Assembly (NCBI GenBank): GCA_963828415.1
Contig: CAWHEI010000012.1
Coordinates: 1,054,001 to 1,118,000 of the forward strand
Reading direction: 5' to 3'
DNA length: 64,000 nt
Source: Sva-07 sp963828415
Lineage (GTDB): Bacteria; Actinomycetota; Acidimicrobiia; Acidimicrobiales; Ilumatobacteraceae
The first letter of the stretch is position 1. Each line of letters begins with the position of its first letter. Below, in pieces: positions 33,707-42,481 of this stretch. The notes below the pieces were generated by a model. That model ran no database searches, had not been told where the DNA came from, and was given only the letters and a program-made list of their open reading frames with translations. The translations under genes were made by a program, and so were the position numbers.

Positions 33707-35419
33707 TCACCCCGGTGTGATCTCGAGCCAGGTACGCATGATGCCGCCCGGCCGGGGCAGGTGGGTTCCGAACAGCGATGTCCACGACGCCGACACCGGC
33801 TGGCCCTGATCGTCGAGCACGACGTCGCAGTTGAGATCGATCACGAGACGACCACCCATCTGGGCGGTGAACTCCTGGACCATGCCTGCCGCGTTGTCGT
33901 CGACGGTCCAGATGACCTGTTCGCCGTCGGCCTGGGCGAGGCCGAGCACACCGCGTACGGGCGAGCCGGCCTCGTTCGTGCGCAGCCACACCTCGACCGC
34001 CGTCCGAGCGCATCGCTTGACCATCTCTGGCTGGATCGGACGGTCGAACGTGAACACCAGTCCCGAACGAAGTTGTCGCGCGGCGAGTCGGGCGGGGAGG
34101 TTCTCGAACGGATCCCAGCTCAACTCCTTCAGCACGGCTAGGTCGAAGTCGGCGCCCGCGGGGCCTGCGGGGCCCGTCTCACCCCGAGGCCCGGGCGGCC
34201 CGATGGGACCCGGCTCACCCTGCGGACCAGGTTCACCTGCGGGACCAGGTGCTCCAGCTGGTCCGGTGAGTCCAGGCTCTCCGGCGGGCCCAGGCTCACC
34301 TGCCGGACCGGGCTCACCCTGTGCACCGGGTTCCCCCTGCGGACCCGGCTCACCCGCAGGACCTGGGTCACCCGCAGGACCTGGGTCACCTTGTGGACCC
34401 GGTTCTCCCGCCGGACCGGGGTCTCCCGCCGGACCGGGGTCTCCCGCAGGACCGGGGTCTCCTGCAGGACCCGGTTCTCCCGCCGCACCCGGTTCTCCCG
34501 CCGCACCCGGTTCTCCCGCCGCACCCGGTTCTCCCGCCGCACCCGGTTCTCCCGCCGCACCCGGTTCTCCCGCCGGACCAGCCGGTCCTGGCTCGCCTTG
34601 GGGACCCGGCGGGCCGACCCCGGCAGCGTCGCCCGGTACGCCCTGCGGCCCGGGTTCGCCCTGCGGTCCAGGTTCGCCAACCGGACCAGGCTCACCCGCA
34701 GGACCAGGATCGCCCTGCGGACCCGGTTCACCAGCCGGACCCGGTTCACCAGCCGGACCCGGTTCACCAGCCGGACCCGGTTCACCAGCCGGACCCGGTT
34801 CACCCTGTGGTCCGGGGTCGCCCGCCGGTCCGGGGTCGCCTTGCGGTCCCGGCGGCCCAGCGGCGCCGCCGCCGGCACCGGACACGGCGGCGCCGTCCCA
34901 ACGCCACACGCCACCCGCGTCCTGGAAGAACTCGCCACTGTGGCCGTGCCCGGCGGAGGCCATGAACAGTGAGGGGTCCTGGGTCACCTCGACCGCGCCA
35001 GCGGTGACGTCGAGTCGGCCGATCACCAGCACGTCCGGATCGTCGCTGGTCGCCGTCTCGACGACCTCGACCAGGGTGTCGTCGAAGATGATCGTCGGCT
35101 CGTCGTCGACACGCGCCCCTTCGAGATCGTGCGATGACGCCCGCAGCACCACGTCGAAGGCGCCGTCGCCCGACGTGGCCGGAATCGGGATGTTCTCGGC
35201 GATGCGCACCGCCGTACCGCCCGGCGTGAAACCGACACCCGCGGACACGGTCACTGATCCCGCGTCTTCGACCAGGCGCAGTCCCGCGCCGATGCGACCG
35301 TGACCGACGATCTCACGCAGGTCGGCCACCGCGCGCAGCGCAGCCCACTGCAGGTGGTTCAGGTGCAGCGCGGTGACGCGGAGACCATCGACGAATTGCG
35401 CACGTGGTGCGTCGGTCAT
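33707..35419 (-). CDS. collagen-like tail fibre candidate
   Basis: 570 residues from MTDAPRAQFVDGLRV; the ATG overlaps the preceding stop (ATGA). Residues 1-187 are an attachment domain (LHLNHLQWAALRAVADLRE) with beta strands, ending DAGGVWRWDG. Residues 188-422 are about 78 Gly-X-Y triplets with one interruption near GDAAGVG; most are GPAGEP, GPQGEP or GAAGEP. Residues 423-570 are a compact C-terminal domain (FENLPARLAARQLRSGLVF, then WTSLFGTHLPRPG). The layout head-collagen stalk-tip is known from phage tail fibres and bacterial surface adhesins, where the collagen part trimerises. It probably is the receptor-binding fibre of the contractile machine. Confidence 0.75.
   Translation of the reverse strand: MTDAPRAQFVDGLRVTALHLNHLQWAALRAVADLREIVGHGRIGAGLRLVEDAGSVTVSAGVGFTPGGTAVRIAENIPIPATSGDGAFDVVLRASSHDLEGARVDDEPTIIFDDTLVEVVETATSDDPDVLVIGRLDVTAGAVEVTQDPSLFMASAGHGHSGEFFQDAGGVWRWDGAAVSGAGGGAAGPPGPQGDPGPAGDPGPQGEPGPAGEPGPAGEPGPAGEPGPAGEPGPQGDPGPAGEPGPVGEPGPQGEPGPQGVPGDAAGVGPPGPQGEPGPAGPAGEPGAAGEPGAAGEPGAAGEPGAAGEPGAAGEPGPAGDPGPAGDPGPAGDPGPAGEPGPQGDPGPAGDPGPAGEPGPQGEPGAQGEPGPAGEPGPAGEPGLTGPAGAPGPAGEPGPQGEPGPIGPPGPRGETGPAGPAGADFDLAVLKELSWDPFENLPARLAARQLRSGLVFTFDRPIQPEMVKRCARTAVEVWLRTNEAGSPVRGVLGLAQADGEQVIWTVDDNAAGMVQEFTAQMGGRLVIDLNCDVVLDDQGQPVSASWTSLFGTHLPRPGGIMRTWLEITPG
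34154..34858. repeat. tandem in-frame short repeats coding the Gly-X-Y collagen stalk
   Basis: Runs of near-identical 18-base units: CCGGTTCTCCCGCCGCAC about six times around 34485-34575, CCGGTTCACCAGCCGGAC about five times around 34724-34800, and CCGGGGTCTCCCGCCGGA around 34414-34450. Each unit codes six residues (two triplets). The near-exact DNA copies show recent expansion by slippage or unequal crossing over, so fibre length may vary between strains. Assembly of this stretch from short reads would be unsafe. Confidence 0.9.
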
Positions 35420-37047
35420 GGTTGCACTCCTTGTTCGTCTTCGTACGCGACGACGACCGGCCCAACGGTCAGCCGGGTCGGCGCGGTCACGGTCACTCGA
35501 ACGCGCAGTCCCTCGACACTGGACGGATCGTCGAGGGCGCGAACGAAACGGTCAGGCCCGTCGCTCGGTTCCTCGGTCGACGCGACATCCGCGATGGCCC
35601 CGTCCAGACCGCGAGCGGTCAGACCGACGTCGACGAGATCGATCGGCCGACCATCCAGCGCCGACCCGACGAGCCGCAGCGCGATCGCGTCCGTGCGCAC
35701 TCCCACCGGGGTCGACAGTGCCTTGGCGACCCCGTTCGGGGCGATGCGACGAACCAGTGCGATCTCGTCGTCGTCGATCACGCGACCCGACGCTTCGGCG
35801 TCGGCTGCCACGTCTCGAAGACCGAGCGTCGCTCTCCCTCGGGTCGCCGCGATCGAGAGCCAGAACGTGCCGGTGGCGGGCAGCACGATGGGCTTGGCGA
35901 ATCGCAGCGTCACCCAGGCGGGCGTTGCGGTCGACTCGACGGCGACCTCGACGATCTCGCCGCCGGGGATCGGAGCGCCAGGGGTGATCGGAGTCCCGTC
36001 CAGCAGTCCGCCGACGACGCCGATGCCACTCGCACCCGCGTGCAGACGGAGCCGAACTGCAGCCAACTGGGCGAAGCGGGTCGATGCATCGCTGGGGAGA
36101 CGCACGACGAGACGCCGGTCGGCGTCGAGCGTGAGATCGGCCGCGGTCAGGATGGTGGGGCCCACCGCCGGGTCGATGCGTTCGGGTCCGGGATCGGCGG
36201 CGAGCACGGTGCCGACAACACGGTGGATCCTCCACTGCGCGCTCTCGGCGGGGAGCGGCAACTCGACGTCGACGACACCTTCCTCGGGCACGTCGATCGA
36301 GGTGGTCTCGCCCTGGTCGAACAGCACCACGTGGGTGTTGAGATATTTGACGTCGCCGACCGGTGTCAGTCCGAGGTCACCGGCGATGCGCGAGCGCAGC
36401 ACGACGGGGACCGGCGTCGTTCCCGACGACACCGCCAGCTGCACGGCGTCGGTGATGTCGACCTCCTCGCTGAAACCCGCCGGCACGCTCCCCTGGCGGA
36501 ACCACACCCGGGTGCCTGCAACCTGCAGCTCGAGGTCCGCTGGCGGCGTGGTCGTGACAATGCGCTTGTCGCCGACCGCCGCCGGGGTCACCGTGCTCGC
36601 GTAGGTGACCAACAGTCGCTCGGTCTGCAGCTCCTGGAGGGCGACGCTCGTCGATCCGCCGTCGCGCTGGTTGGTCGTGTCTCCGAATGAGGTGCCGAGC
36701 CACGGTGCGACGTGCGTGATCGACACAGGTCCCTCGAGCGCGGACACGTTGCGCATCACGCCGAAGTCGATGATCATGTCCGTGCTGGACAGACCAGGGT
36801 CTCCTGCCGCAGCGCGCACGGTTGCGATGTCGGCGATCATCGTCGAGTTCGGTGCCGACGCCGTCACCCGGACGATCGCCTGGTCGACCACGGCACCTGC
36901 CGGCACCAGCAGATTCGAGCTGGTCTCGAGTCCTGAGGTGACGGTGGCCGGGAAGGTCGCCTGGGTGCCGTAGTCGCCGATGAGCATCACCGTGAACACG
37001 GGGTTGAACCCGAGCGTCGCCCCCTGGATGATCTCGTTCACGGCCAT
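35416..37047 (-). CDS. large beta-rich structural protein of the contractile operon
   Basis: 543 residues from MAVNEIIQGATLGFNPVF; ten bases separate it from the gene upstream, and its stop overlaps the fibre start (ATGA). The pattern is strongly beta: GAVVDQAIVRVTASAP, VDVELPLPAESAQWRI, TLRFAKPIVLPATGTFWLSI and a C-terminal block RVRVTVTAPTRLTVGPVVVAYEDE. It may contain three or four beta-sandwich domains. No signal peptide, no membrane helix. No known family recognised. It lies directly before the fibre and may be a fibre-docking or distal baseplate protein. Confidence 0.65.
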   Translation of the reverse strand: MAVNEIIQGATLGFNPVFTVMLIGDYGTQATFPATVTSGLETSSNLLVPAGAVVDQAIVRVTASAPNSTMIADIATVRAAAGDPGLSSTDMIIDFGVMRNVSALEGPVSITHVAPWLGTSFGDTTNQRDGGSTSVALQELQTERLLVTYASTVTPAAVGDKRIVTTTPPADLELQVAGTRVWFRQGSVPAGFSEEVDITDAVQLAVSSGTTPVPVVLRSRIAGDLGLTPVGDVKYLNTHVVLFDQGETTSIDVPEEGVVDVELPLPAESAQWRIHRVVGTVLAADPGPERIDPAVGPTILTAADLTLDADRRLVVRLPSDASTRFAQLAAVRLRLHAGASGIGVVGGLLDGTPITPGAPIPGGEIVEVAVESTATPAWVTLRFAKPIVLPATGTFWLSIAATRGRATLGLRDVAADAEASGRVIDDDEIALVRRIAPNGVAKALSTPVGVRTDAIALRLVGSALDGRPIDLVDVGLTARGLDGAIADVASTEEPSDGPDRFVRALDDPSSVEGLRVRVTVTAPTRLTVGPVVVAYEDEQGVQP

Positions 37048-37057
37048 GGCGCCACCA

Positions 37058-37618
37058 TCACCCTTGGAACGTGAAGGCGGCCTGCAGTGCGGTGAATGCC
37101 GACGTCAGATCGTTGGAGGTGTCGGTGCCGATCTGCACTCCGCTGCCTTCGAGCGCCGTGGCGAGCTGGGTCTGCTCGGTGGCGGTGAGCTGCGAGGGAT
37201 TCGTGCGACGCTTGACGATGTCGCGCACGACCGCGTTCTGTTCGAATTGACCGAACAGCGCCCCGACGGTGAGGTCGGTGAACGCTTCGTGGATGCCAGG
37301 GATGATCGTCAGCGGGAGGTCGTCGGTGCGGGTGATCACGATGTCGATCGCCGTGCCGCGCGCGACCGCCGTGCCTGCCACGATCGACTGGCTGACGACC
37401 TTCGTGCGCACGACGGGTCGGGTCCCGAGCACACCGTCGAGCACGTCGGGCCGCACCAGGATCTCGCCGACGTTGAACCCGGCACGAGACACCTGCGCCG
37501 TGGTGGCCTTCTCGGAGACGTCCACGAACACGGGTGTGGCGGTCGCTCGCGCCTCAGCGGCAGATCGCACGTTCTTCAACCCGGAGGCCGGGCCGGTGAA
37601 GAGCTCGAAGTTGGACAT
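37058..37618 (-). CDS. small structural protein with PASTA-like segment
   Basis: 186 residues from MSNFELFTGPASGLKNV with AGGAG before the start. The middle (VVSQSIVAGTAVARGTAIDIVIT, residues about 72-96, shown here with its core SIVAGTAVARGT) has the spacing of PASTA domains, which bind peptidoglycan or beta-lactams in kinases and penicillin-binding proteins. The C-terminal 80 residues are helical and Gln/Thr rich (NPSQLTATEQTQLATALEG). Its neighbour also has a PASTA-like end, so these two may contact the cell wall. Unknown otherwise. Confidence 0.6.
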   Translation of the reverse strand: MSNFELFTGPASGLKNVRSAAEARATATPVFVDVSEKATTAQVSRAGFNVGEILVRPDVLDGVLGTRPVVRTKVVSQSIVAGTAVARGTAIDIVITRTDDLPLTIIPGIHEAFTDLTVGALFGQFEQNAVVRDIVKRRTNPSQLTATEQTQLATALEGSGVQIGTDTSNDLTSAFTALQAAFTFQG

Positions 37619-37657
37619 GTCACACGCTCCTGTGGGTTGGACTGTTCGTCGAGTGGG

Positions 37658-38371
37658 TCATCGCACCGTCACCTTGCCGAGGCGCAGACCGACGGCCGAC
37701 AGAGCGGTGGCTGCCTCGGCCTGGGTGAGTCCGATCAGGCTCGGCAGGGCCACGATCGGCTCCTCGCGCACCGCCGCAGCCACGACCAGTCGCACGCGGG
37801 TGGTCGCCGGGTCGATCACCGCTCCGGCGTCCGGGAGTTGCATGAGGACCGCCGCGTTCTGGTATTCGGCAGGGACCTGCGTCCGCGAGATCTCCTTGCC
37901 GAGCGCGTCGATGATCACGTCGATCTCGACGTCGACCGCCCGCAACGCGTTGATGCCGCCCTGCAGTGGCATCCCGAAGAGGTCGGGGACCACGGCGCCG
38001 GCGTGTGCCAGGTTGACCGCGAGGGGTGCTGCCTCGGGGACATTGGTGTCGAGCACGACCGTCGTGTAACCGGGAGCGCTGACGTGCACCCGCCAGGCGC
38101 CGTCGCTGACCCCGGTCACCAGATAGGTGGTGCGGTCGCCGAACAGTGGGAGGCCGCGCACGGGTTGGCCTTCGCCGACCGGTTCGGCGATCACCGTTGC
38201 TCCTGTCACCGGTTGACCGTCGGCCTGGACGCTGACGGTCAGCGTTCCGCTGCCGATCGCCAGGACTGCGTCGTACAGCGCACCGATCGCGTCGACGATC
38301 GCGTTCCATCCCTGCGCCGTGATCGGGCGTCCGGGCTCCTCGTTCACGAGTGCTGGCTTCGTCAGTGGCAT
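37658..38371 (-). CDS. structural protein with carboxypeptidase-regulatory-like and PASTA-like domains
   Basis: 237 residues from MPLTKPALVNEEPGRPITAQ with AAGGGAG upstream. A helical N-terminus (GWNAIVDAIGALYDAVLA) leads to a beta-sandwich of the carboxypeptidase regulatory type (VTGATVIAEPVGEG, then DGAWRVHVSAPGYTTVVLD), then a middle helical part and a C-terminal PASTA-like unit (LPSLIGLTQAEAATALSAVG, ending LRLGKVTV). The N-terminal motif RPITAQGWN resembles proteins that dock on phage baseplates, but this is weak. It may be a decorating or cell-wall-binding protein of the tail. Confidence 0.6.
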   Translation of the reverse strand: MPLTKPALVNEEPGRPITAQGWNAIVDAIGALYDAVLAIGSGTLTVSVQADGQPVTGATVIAEPVGEGQPVRGLPLFGDRTTYLVTGVSDGAWRVHVSAPGYTTVVLDTNVPEAAPLAVNLAHAGAVVPDLFGMPLQGGINALRAVDVEIDVIIDALGKEISRTQVPAEYQNAAVLMQLPDAGAVIDPATTRVRLVVAAAVREEPIVALPSLIGLTQAEAATALSAVGLRLGKVTVR

Positions 38372-38393
38372 GTCGGCACGCTCCCTTCGGTTC

Positions 38394-39842
38394 TCATGTC
38401 GGCCCGTCTCCGGGCTGGTCGATGTCGTCTTCCCACGCCTCGGTGCCGGCGACCACGACGCCGAGCGCGTCGTCGGTGTCCAGCTCGCGCACGATGCCGG
38501 TACCGAGCGTCCAGCGGGGATCGGCGTACTCGGTGTAGACGTGCACGCCGGCCGCTCGGAACCGGTCGAGGCCACCCCGCACGACCTCACGCAGCGGTTC
38601 CAGGCCGCCCTCGTCGAGGTCCTGGAACTCGCGCGGCAACCAGACCTTGACGGCGTAGGCCTCGCGCTCGTCCCATTCGAACCCGATCTCGAACGCCGGG
38701 GCACCCGATGGCGGCGTCTCGGGCTGGAACACGCCGAGATCGAACCGGCCGGCCCACGGGTGCGGTGCGGCCTCGATCACGGACGCGTCGACGCCATCAT
38801 TGGTGGCGAACGCCGCGACGCCGACGAATGCGGCAAACCGCGTCGACCGGCGATCGAGACGGACGGCGTCGAGCAAGGGGACCCCGTGCGGCAGCGATGG
38901 AGCAGGGTCGAACGCATCGTCGACCGGATGCGTCACGGCGAACACCGAGAGGCGAACGTCCGCGGTGTCACCGGCAGGGTTGTCGGGGGTGGCATCGACA
39001 GCGACGTCGGCGAAGACGAAGTCCTTGGGGTGATCGGTTGCTGCGTCGGCGAACACCGCGCCGACGAACGTGAAACACGAACGCACGACGCTGGTGCCGT
39101 CGACTTCGACCCGACCGTCGCGCTCGAAGCGCAGCACGGATCCGTCGGGCACGGCGATCGTCGCCGCGACCCCGAAACCCTCGTCGATGTTGACCACCAT
39201 CGGTCGCATCGACCGATCCTCGACGCCCTTGACGATGACGGTCGCGGGCACGGTGTCGAAACCCTGGCGCATCACGGCGAACCGCGCCGAGTGGGCGAAC
39301 GGGGACGGGCCGAGGTCGGCGAGCCGGGGCGGGTTCTCCTCGATTGCGAGCAGCACGTCGTCGTCGGTGCGCTCGTCGGCGAGCAGAAGATCGGTGCACT
39401 GCGCGAGGTGCCAATAGCCGTCGAGGTCGTGGTCGATGTCGGTCACACGGAGCCCGAGCGAGGCGGCCGTCGCTCCGAGCAGACCGGAGATCGTGCCGCT
39501 CTCCTCGCGTTGCAGCACGATCAGATCGGCGACCACTTGGCGGGCGACGTCGAGCCAGTCGTCGTAGCGAATCGGGGGGTCGGACCCCTGCACGCGGCGG
39601 AACAGGGCGTCGAACACCGCCAGCCCGAAACCGTGCAGGCCGATGACGCGGGCGAGGTCGGTGAGCTGGTCGAGTTCGGCCAGGCGCCGAGCGCGCCGCA
39701 CCTGGCCGACCTGCACGATCTGCGTCTCGGCCGCGGTGGCGAGCGCACCGACGACGTCGCCGATGATCTTGCCCGGCGCGTCGGCGTCGAGGTGGCGCGG
39801 GAACCGCGACAGGACGAGGTCAGCCGTTGCCACCGAACGCAT
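38394..39842 (-). CDS. baseplate-associated protein downstream of J (gpI-position)
   Basis: 482 residues; its start overlaps the J gene by 23 bases. The N-terminal 130 residues are helical (SRFPRHLDADAPGKIIGDVVGAL, cut here at VVGAL; RRARRLAELDQLTDLARVIG), followed by a beta-rich middle and a C-terminal part with YAVKVWLPREFQDLDEGG. In P2-like tails the gene after J encodes gpI, which closes the baseplate and carries the fibre; this gene is in that place and has a similar helical start, but I cannot show homology. No membrane helix or signal peptide. Confidence 0.6.
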   Translation of the reverse strand: MRSVATADLVLSRFPRHLDADAPGKIIGDVVGALATAAETQIVQVGQVRRARRLAELDQLTDLARVIGLHGFGLAVFDALFRRVQGSDPPIRYDDWLDVARQVVADLIVLQREESGTISGLLGATAASLGLRVTDIDHDLDGYWHLAQCTDLLLADERTDDDVLLAIEENPPRLADLGPSPFAHSARFAVMRQGFDTVPATVIVKGVEDRSMRPMVVNIDEGFGVAATIAVPDGSVLRFERDGRVEVDGTSVVRSCFTFVGAVFADAATDHPKDFVFADVAVDATPDNPAGDTADVRLSVFAVTHPVDDAFDPAPSLPHGVPLLDAVRLDRRSTRFAAFVGVAAFATNDGVDASVIEAAPHPWAGRFDLGVFQPETPPSGAPAFEIGFEWDEREAYAVKVWLPREFQDLDEGGLEPLREVVRGGLDRFRAAGVHVYTEYADPRWTLGTGIVRELDTDDALGVVVAGTEAWEDDIDQPGDGPT

Positions 39843-41607
39843 CCGTTTCGGTCACGGTCACCGTGCGGATCCACGGCACCTGGTCGGATGTGGGGACGAT
39901 CTCGACGTCCTGGGTGTTGATCCGCAGCCCTTCCTCGATGAACTCGGCGTGGTACGACACCGACTCGACCTCGTAGGTCTCGGTCGCCGGGATCTGCGAG
40001 AGGAGCTTGGCCACGGTGATCCCATCGGTCAGCTGCGGGAGGACACCGGGAATCACCGACTGCAGTTCGACCTCGATGTCGTGCAGCGCGGTGGCCCGAT
40101 CGGCTGCGGCGGCGAGACCCTTGCGCTCGACCGTCACCGTCACGTCGAGCGCGATCGGCGCCCCGCGCAGCGTGACGTCGTTGACGTCGAGTCGTGCCCG
40201 GGTGTTGGGTGGCTCGGGGTAGAGGTTCTGGCGTCCGAGCGTGTCGAGCGAGCCGAACCGGGTGATGTCGAGGATCACGTCCTGCACGCCGGCGACGGTC
40301 ATGATCGCCGTGACCAGTTGGTTGTAGACGATCGGGTCGCCGACGCCGCGGGAGTCGACGAAAGTGGCGATGACGTTCTCGATCTCGTGGACGAGTGCCT
40401 CTCGTTCATCCGAACGAAGCGAGCTGCTCGTCGGCGTGACCGCAGCGGACACCGCCACGGGTGAGAACACGCCGTCGGGGTCGACCGACGCCAGAGGCGG
40501 GCCGGGCGTCGCGCCGCCGCCGAGGCCGGGGTCGCTGTCGGGTGGCGGCGGAGCGACGAGGTTGTGGAGCACTCTGACACCGGCGGGACGGGCCTGCTCG
40601 ATGCGTTCGATCGCCTGGCGGGTGTGGGCCTCGTCGAGTTCGGCGGCCACGGTCACCTTCACCACGCCCGGGAAGCCGATGTGGTCCTCGACGATGTGGA
40701 TGTCGAAATCACGGATGCCCTCGACGGTGGCGAGCGCTCCGACGATGGCGCCGTTGGTGGCTCGCCCTGCCGTCTGCAGGGCGAGCCGGGCGCGGCGCCG
40801 CAGCGCTACGTCGGTCTCGGTGCCGCCACGGAATGCTGTCGGCTCCGGATTCGCGACTCGGCTGATCCCCAGGATCGGCCGATGGATCACCGTCAGGGTG
40901 TTGGCAGCGGCGATTCCTGGCGCACCCGCGGTCGTCGCGACGATCGGGGCCGACACCGACAGCGTTCCGGTGCGCAATGTGCGGCTCTCTGCCGTCGCCA
41001 CGGTCACGCCGGGTACGTCGGAGGTCGAGATGAGCGTGCCGACCTCGATCGTGATGTCGCCGGGCGCCGGCGTGCTGCGCGAGAACACGACCTCACCGAC
41101 GGCGAACATCGAGGTGCGCCGTGCGAGTCCGAGGAGGACGGCGAGCTGGTCGAGGTCTCGGCCTTCGGCGGTGTCGAGGAACGCGCCGTCGTAGACCTGT
41201 TCGAGTTGGCGCGACAGCACGGCGTACTCGCGCGCGAAGCTCTCTGCGAGCGTGCGCAGGATGCTGCCGGGGTTCCGGTCGGTGAGTCGTGGGGGCGCCT
41301 GGGGGTCGGGCCGCCGTTCGTAGCTCGCGTAGAAGCGCGAGCCGTCGTCGGGAACGCTCCCCGGCGAGGGTCGCCACACGATGGTGCCGTCGACCACGTC
41401 GAAGTCGGTGCCGTTGACGAAGCGGTGATGCTCGTCGCGGAGCAGGCCGTGGACCCGGGTCGTCTCGGCGACGACGTCGGTCGGGGCGCCCAATCGGAAC
41501 GGCTCGTTCTCCGGGAGGTACCGGAACGACTCGCGAGTGACCCCGCCCGTGAGGGCACTCACCATGTCGTCGACGAAGACGCCGTAGGGCTCCGCCCGGA
41601 ACGTCAC
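39820..41607 (-). CDS. baseplate J-like wedge protein
   Basis: 595 residues from a GTG (GGAGGT before) that overlaps the gp25-like stop (GTGA). The pattern is that of baseplate J/gp47-like proteins: helical early part (SILRTLAESFAREYAVLSRQLEQVYDGA, given in part), LDQLAVLLGLARR, then the beta-rich middle (VVFSRSTPAPGDITIEVGT; STSDVPGVTVATAESR), the segment GGTETDVALRRRARLAL typical of J, and a repeated alpha-beta unit (IRDFDIHIVEDHIGFPGVVKV, shown in part). In P2 and in extracellular injection systems J forms the inner wedge around the hub. Confidence 0.85.
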   Translation of the reverse strand: MTFRAEPYGVFVDDMVSALTGGVTRESFRYLPENEPFRLGAPTDVVAETTRVHGLLRDEHHRFVNGTDFDVVDGTIVWRPSPGSVPDDGSRFYASYERRPDPQAPPRLTDRNPGSILRTLAESFAREYAVLSRQLEQVYDGAFLDTAEGRDLDQLAVLLGLARRTSMFAVGEVVFSRSTPAPGDITIEVGTLISTSDVPGVTVATAESRTLRTGTLSVSAPIVATTAGAPGIAAANTLTVIHRPILGISRVANPEPTAFRGGTETDVALRRRARLALQTAGRATNGAIVGALATVEGIRDFDIHIVEDHIGFPGVVKVTVAAELDEAHTRQAIERIEQARPAGVRVLHNLVAPPPPDSDPGLGGGATPGPPLASVDPDGVFSPVAVSAAVTPTSSSLRSDEREALVHEIENVIATFVDSRGVGDPIVYNQLVTAIMTVAGVQDVILDITRFGSLDTLGRQNLYPEPPNTRARLDVNDVTLRGAPIALDVTVTVERKGLAAAADRATALHDIEVELQSVIPGVLPQLTDGITVAKLLSQIPATETYEVESVSYHAEFIEEGLRINTQDVEIVPTSDQVPWIRTVTVTETDAFGGNG

Positions 41608-42143
41608 GAGCCACCTCCGACCGTCGCCTCGGACGCTGCGAGATCGACGTCGCTCTCGGCACCGACGGCCAACGAGAACGGGACGACGAGGTTGCGCCGA
41701 TCGGGCTCGCCGACGATCTCGACCTCCATCGAGATCCGCACGATGTCGCGTGGCGGCTCGTGCGCAGCCACGACGTCGCACCTGTGGATCTCGGCGACTC
41801 GCGGTTCATGCGACATCGCCTCGAGCACGTACAGCTTGATCAGGGCGCGGGTCCGTTGCGTGTTGGGTTGGCCCATCAGTTCGTGATGACGTGAGCCGTA
41901 GTCGGGGTGGCCGAGCGAGGCGAGTTCACCCTGGTGGGTCTTCAACCGGTTGACCAGCAGTTGGTCGGCGGCGACCACGCCGGACACGAGGTCGAGGTCG
42001 ATCGGACCAGCGTCGGCACGTTCGATGGCGGGGCGCAGGTCGGCGTCCTCCCACCACCCCGCCGGACCGGGATAGAACAACGCGAGGTCGCTGCCCAACT
42101 GCGTGAGGCGGCGATCGTTCTCGGCGGCGGTCCGGCGGGTCAC
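41604..42143 (-). CDS. gp25-like baseplate wedge protein
   Basis: 179 residues if started from the GTG that overlaps the PAAR stop by four bases; a longer form is possible. The family is small proteins with gp25/lysozyme-like fold (P2 W, Afp9). Features: VVAADQLLVNRLKTHQGELASLG, then HPDYGSRHHELMG and TRALIKLYVLEAMSHEPRVAE, the conserved pattern of the wedge protein that starts sheath assembly, then the beta strands of the C-terminus. It is placed between the PAAR and J genes as in tail operons. Confidence 0.75.
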   Translation of the reverse strand: MTRRTAAENDRRLTQLGSDLALFYPGPAGWWEDADLRPAIERADAGPIDLDLVSGVVAADQLLVNRLKTHQGELASLGHPDYGSRHHELMGQPNTQRTRALIKLYVLEAMSHEPRVAEIHRCDVVAAHEPPRDIVRISMEVEIVGEPDRRNLVVPFSLAVGAESDVDLAASEATVGGGS

Positions 42144-42481
42144 GGCGAACTCGAGTCGTTGACGAACGGCGCCGCTGGCGGCCCGAGGATCAGCATCACG
42201 CCGGGTCCGGACGGGATCTGATCGCCGATCCGCACGAGCGCCTGGCCGTCGATGGTGACCCCACTCGATGCGCCGACCGAGCCGATCGGCAGTGGATAGG
42301 GCGCACCGGAGACGCTGTTGATCATCTGGCACAGCGATCCGGTGGTCGCCAGCGGCATGCCGCCGGCCGTCAGGGTGGCCTGCATGACGCCGACGACCAG
42401 CCCCGAGTCGGGGGGACCCGCGGCGCCCGGTGAGAGCAGGACGCTGCATCCGACGGTGACGGGTAGGCCGGGCATTGTCAT
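42140..42481 (-). CDS. PAAR-like spike tip protein
   Basis: 113 residues from MTMPGLPVTVGC; the ATG overlaps the spike stop (ATGA). Small, Gly/Pro-rich repeats of beta strands (AGGMPLATTGSLCQMINSV; GVTIDGQALVRIGDQIPSG) fit the PAAR-like family that caps the spike. Two Cys residues (GC, LC) may take part in metal binding, though the full PAAR Cys/His set is not evident. Lying between the gpV and gp25 genes, it is in the expected position (as Afp10). It sharpens the tip or carries cargo domains. Confidence 0.7.
   Translation of the reverse strand: MTMPGLPVTVGCSVLLSPGAAGPPDSGLVVGVMQATLTAGGMPLATTGSLCQMINSVSGAPYPLPIGSVGASSGVTIDGQALVRIGDQIPSGPGVMLILGPPAAPFVNDSSSP

Noticed and set aside
34154..34858. 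Possible CRISPR-like array because of regular short repeats
   Set aside because: Repeat units abut with no unique spacers and stay in frame; they code Gly-X-Y triplets.
33831..35303. Plus-strand collagen-like frame (Gly-Ser-Pro/Cys-Gly-Pro repeats)
   Set aside because: It is the reverse complement of the real collagen gene, whose flanks on the minus strand are normal protein with a coupled start.
38319..39920. 533-residue plus-strand open frame
   Set aside because: Antisense to the J-downstream gene, with His/Arg/Gly-rich low-complexity sequence.
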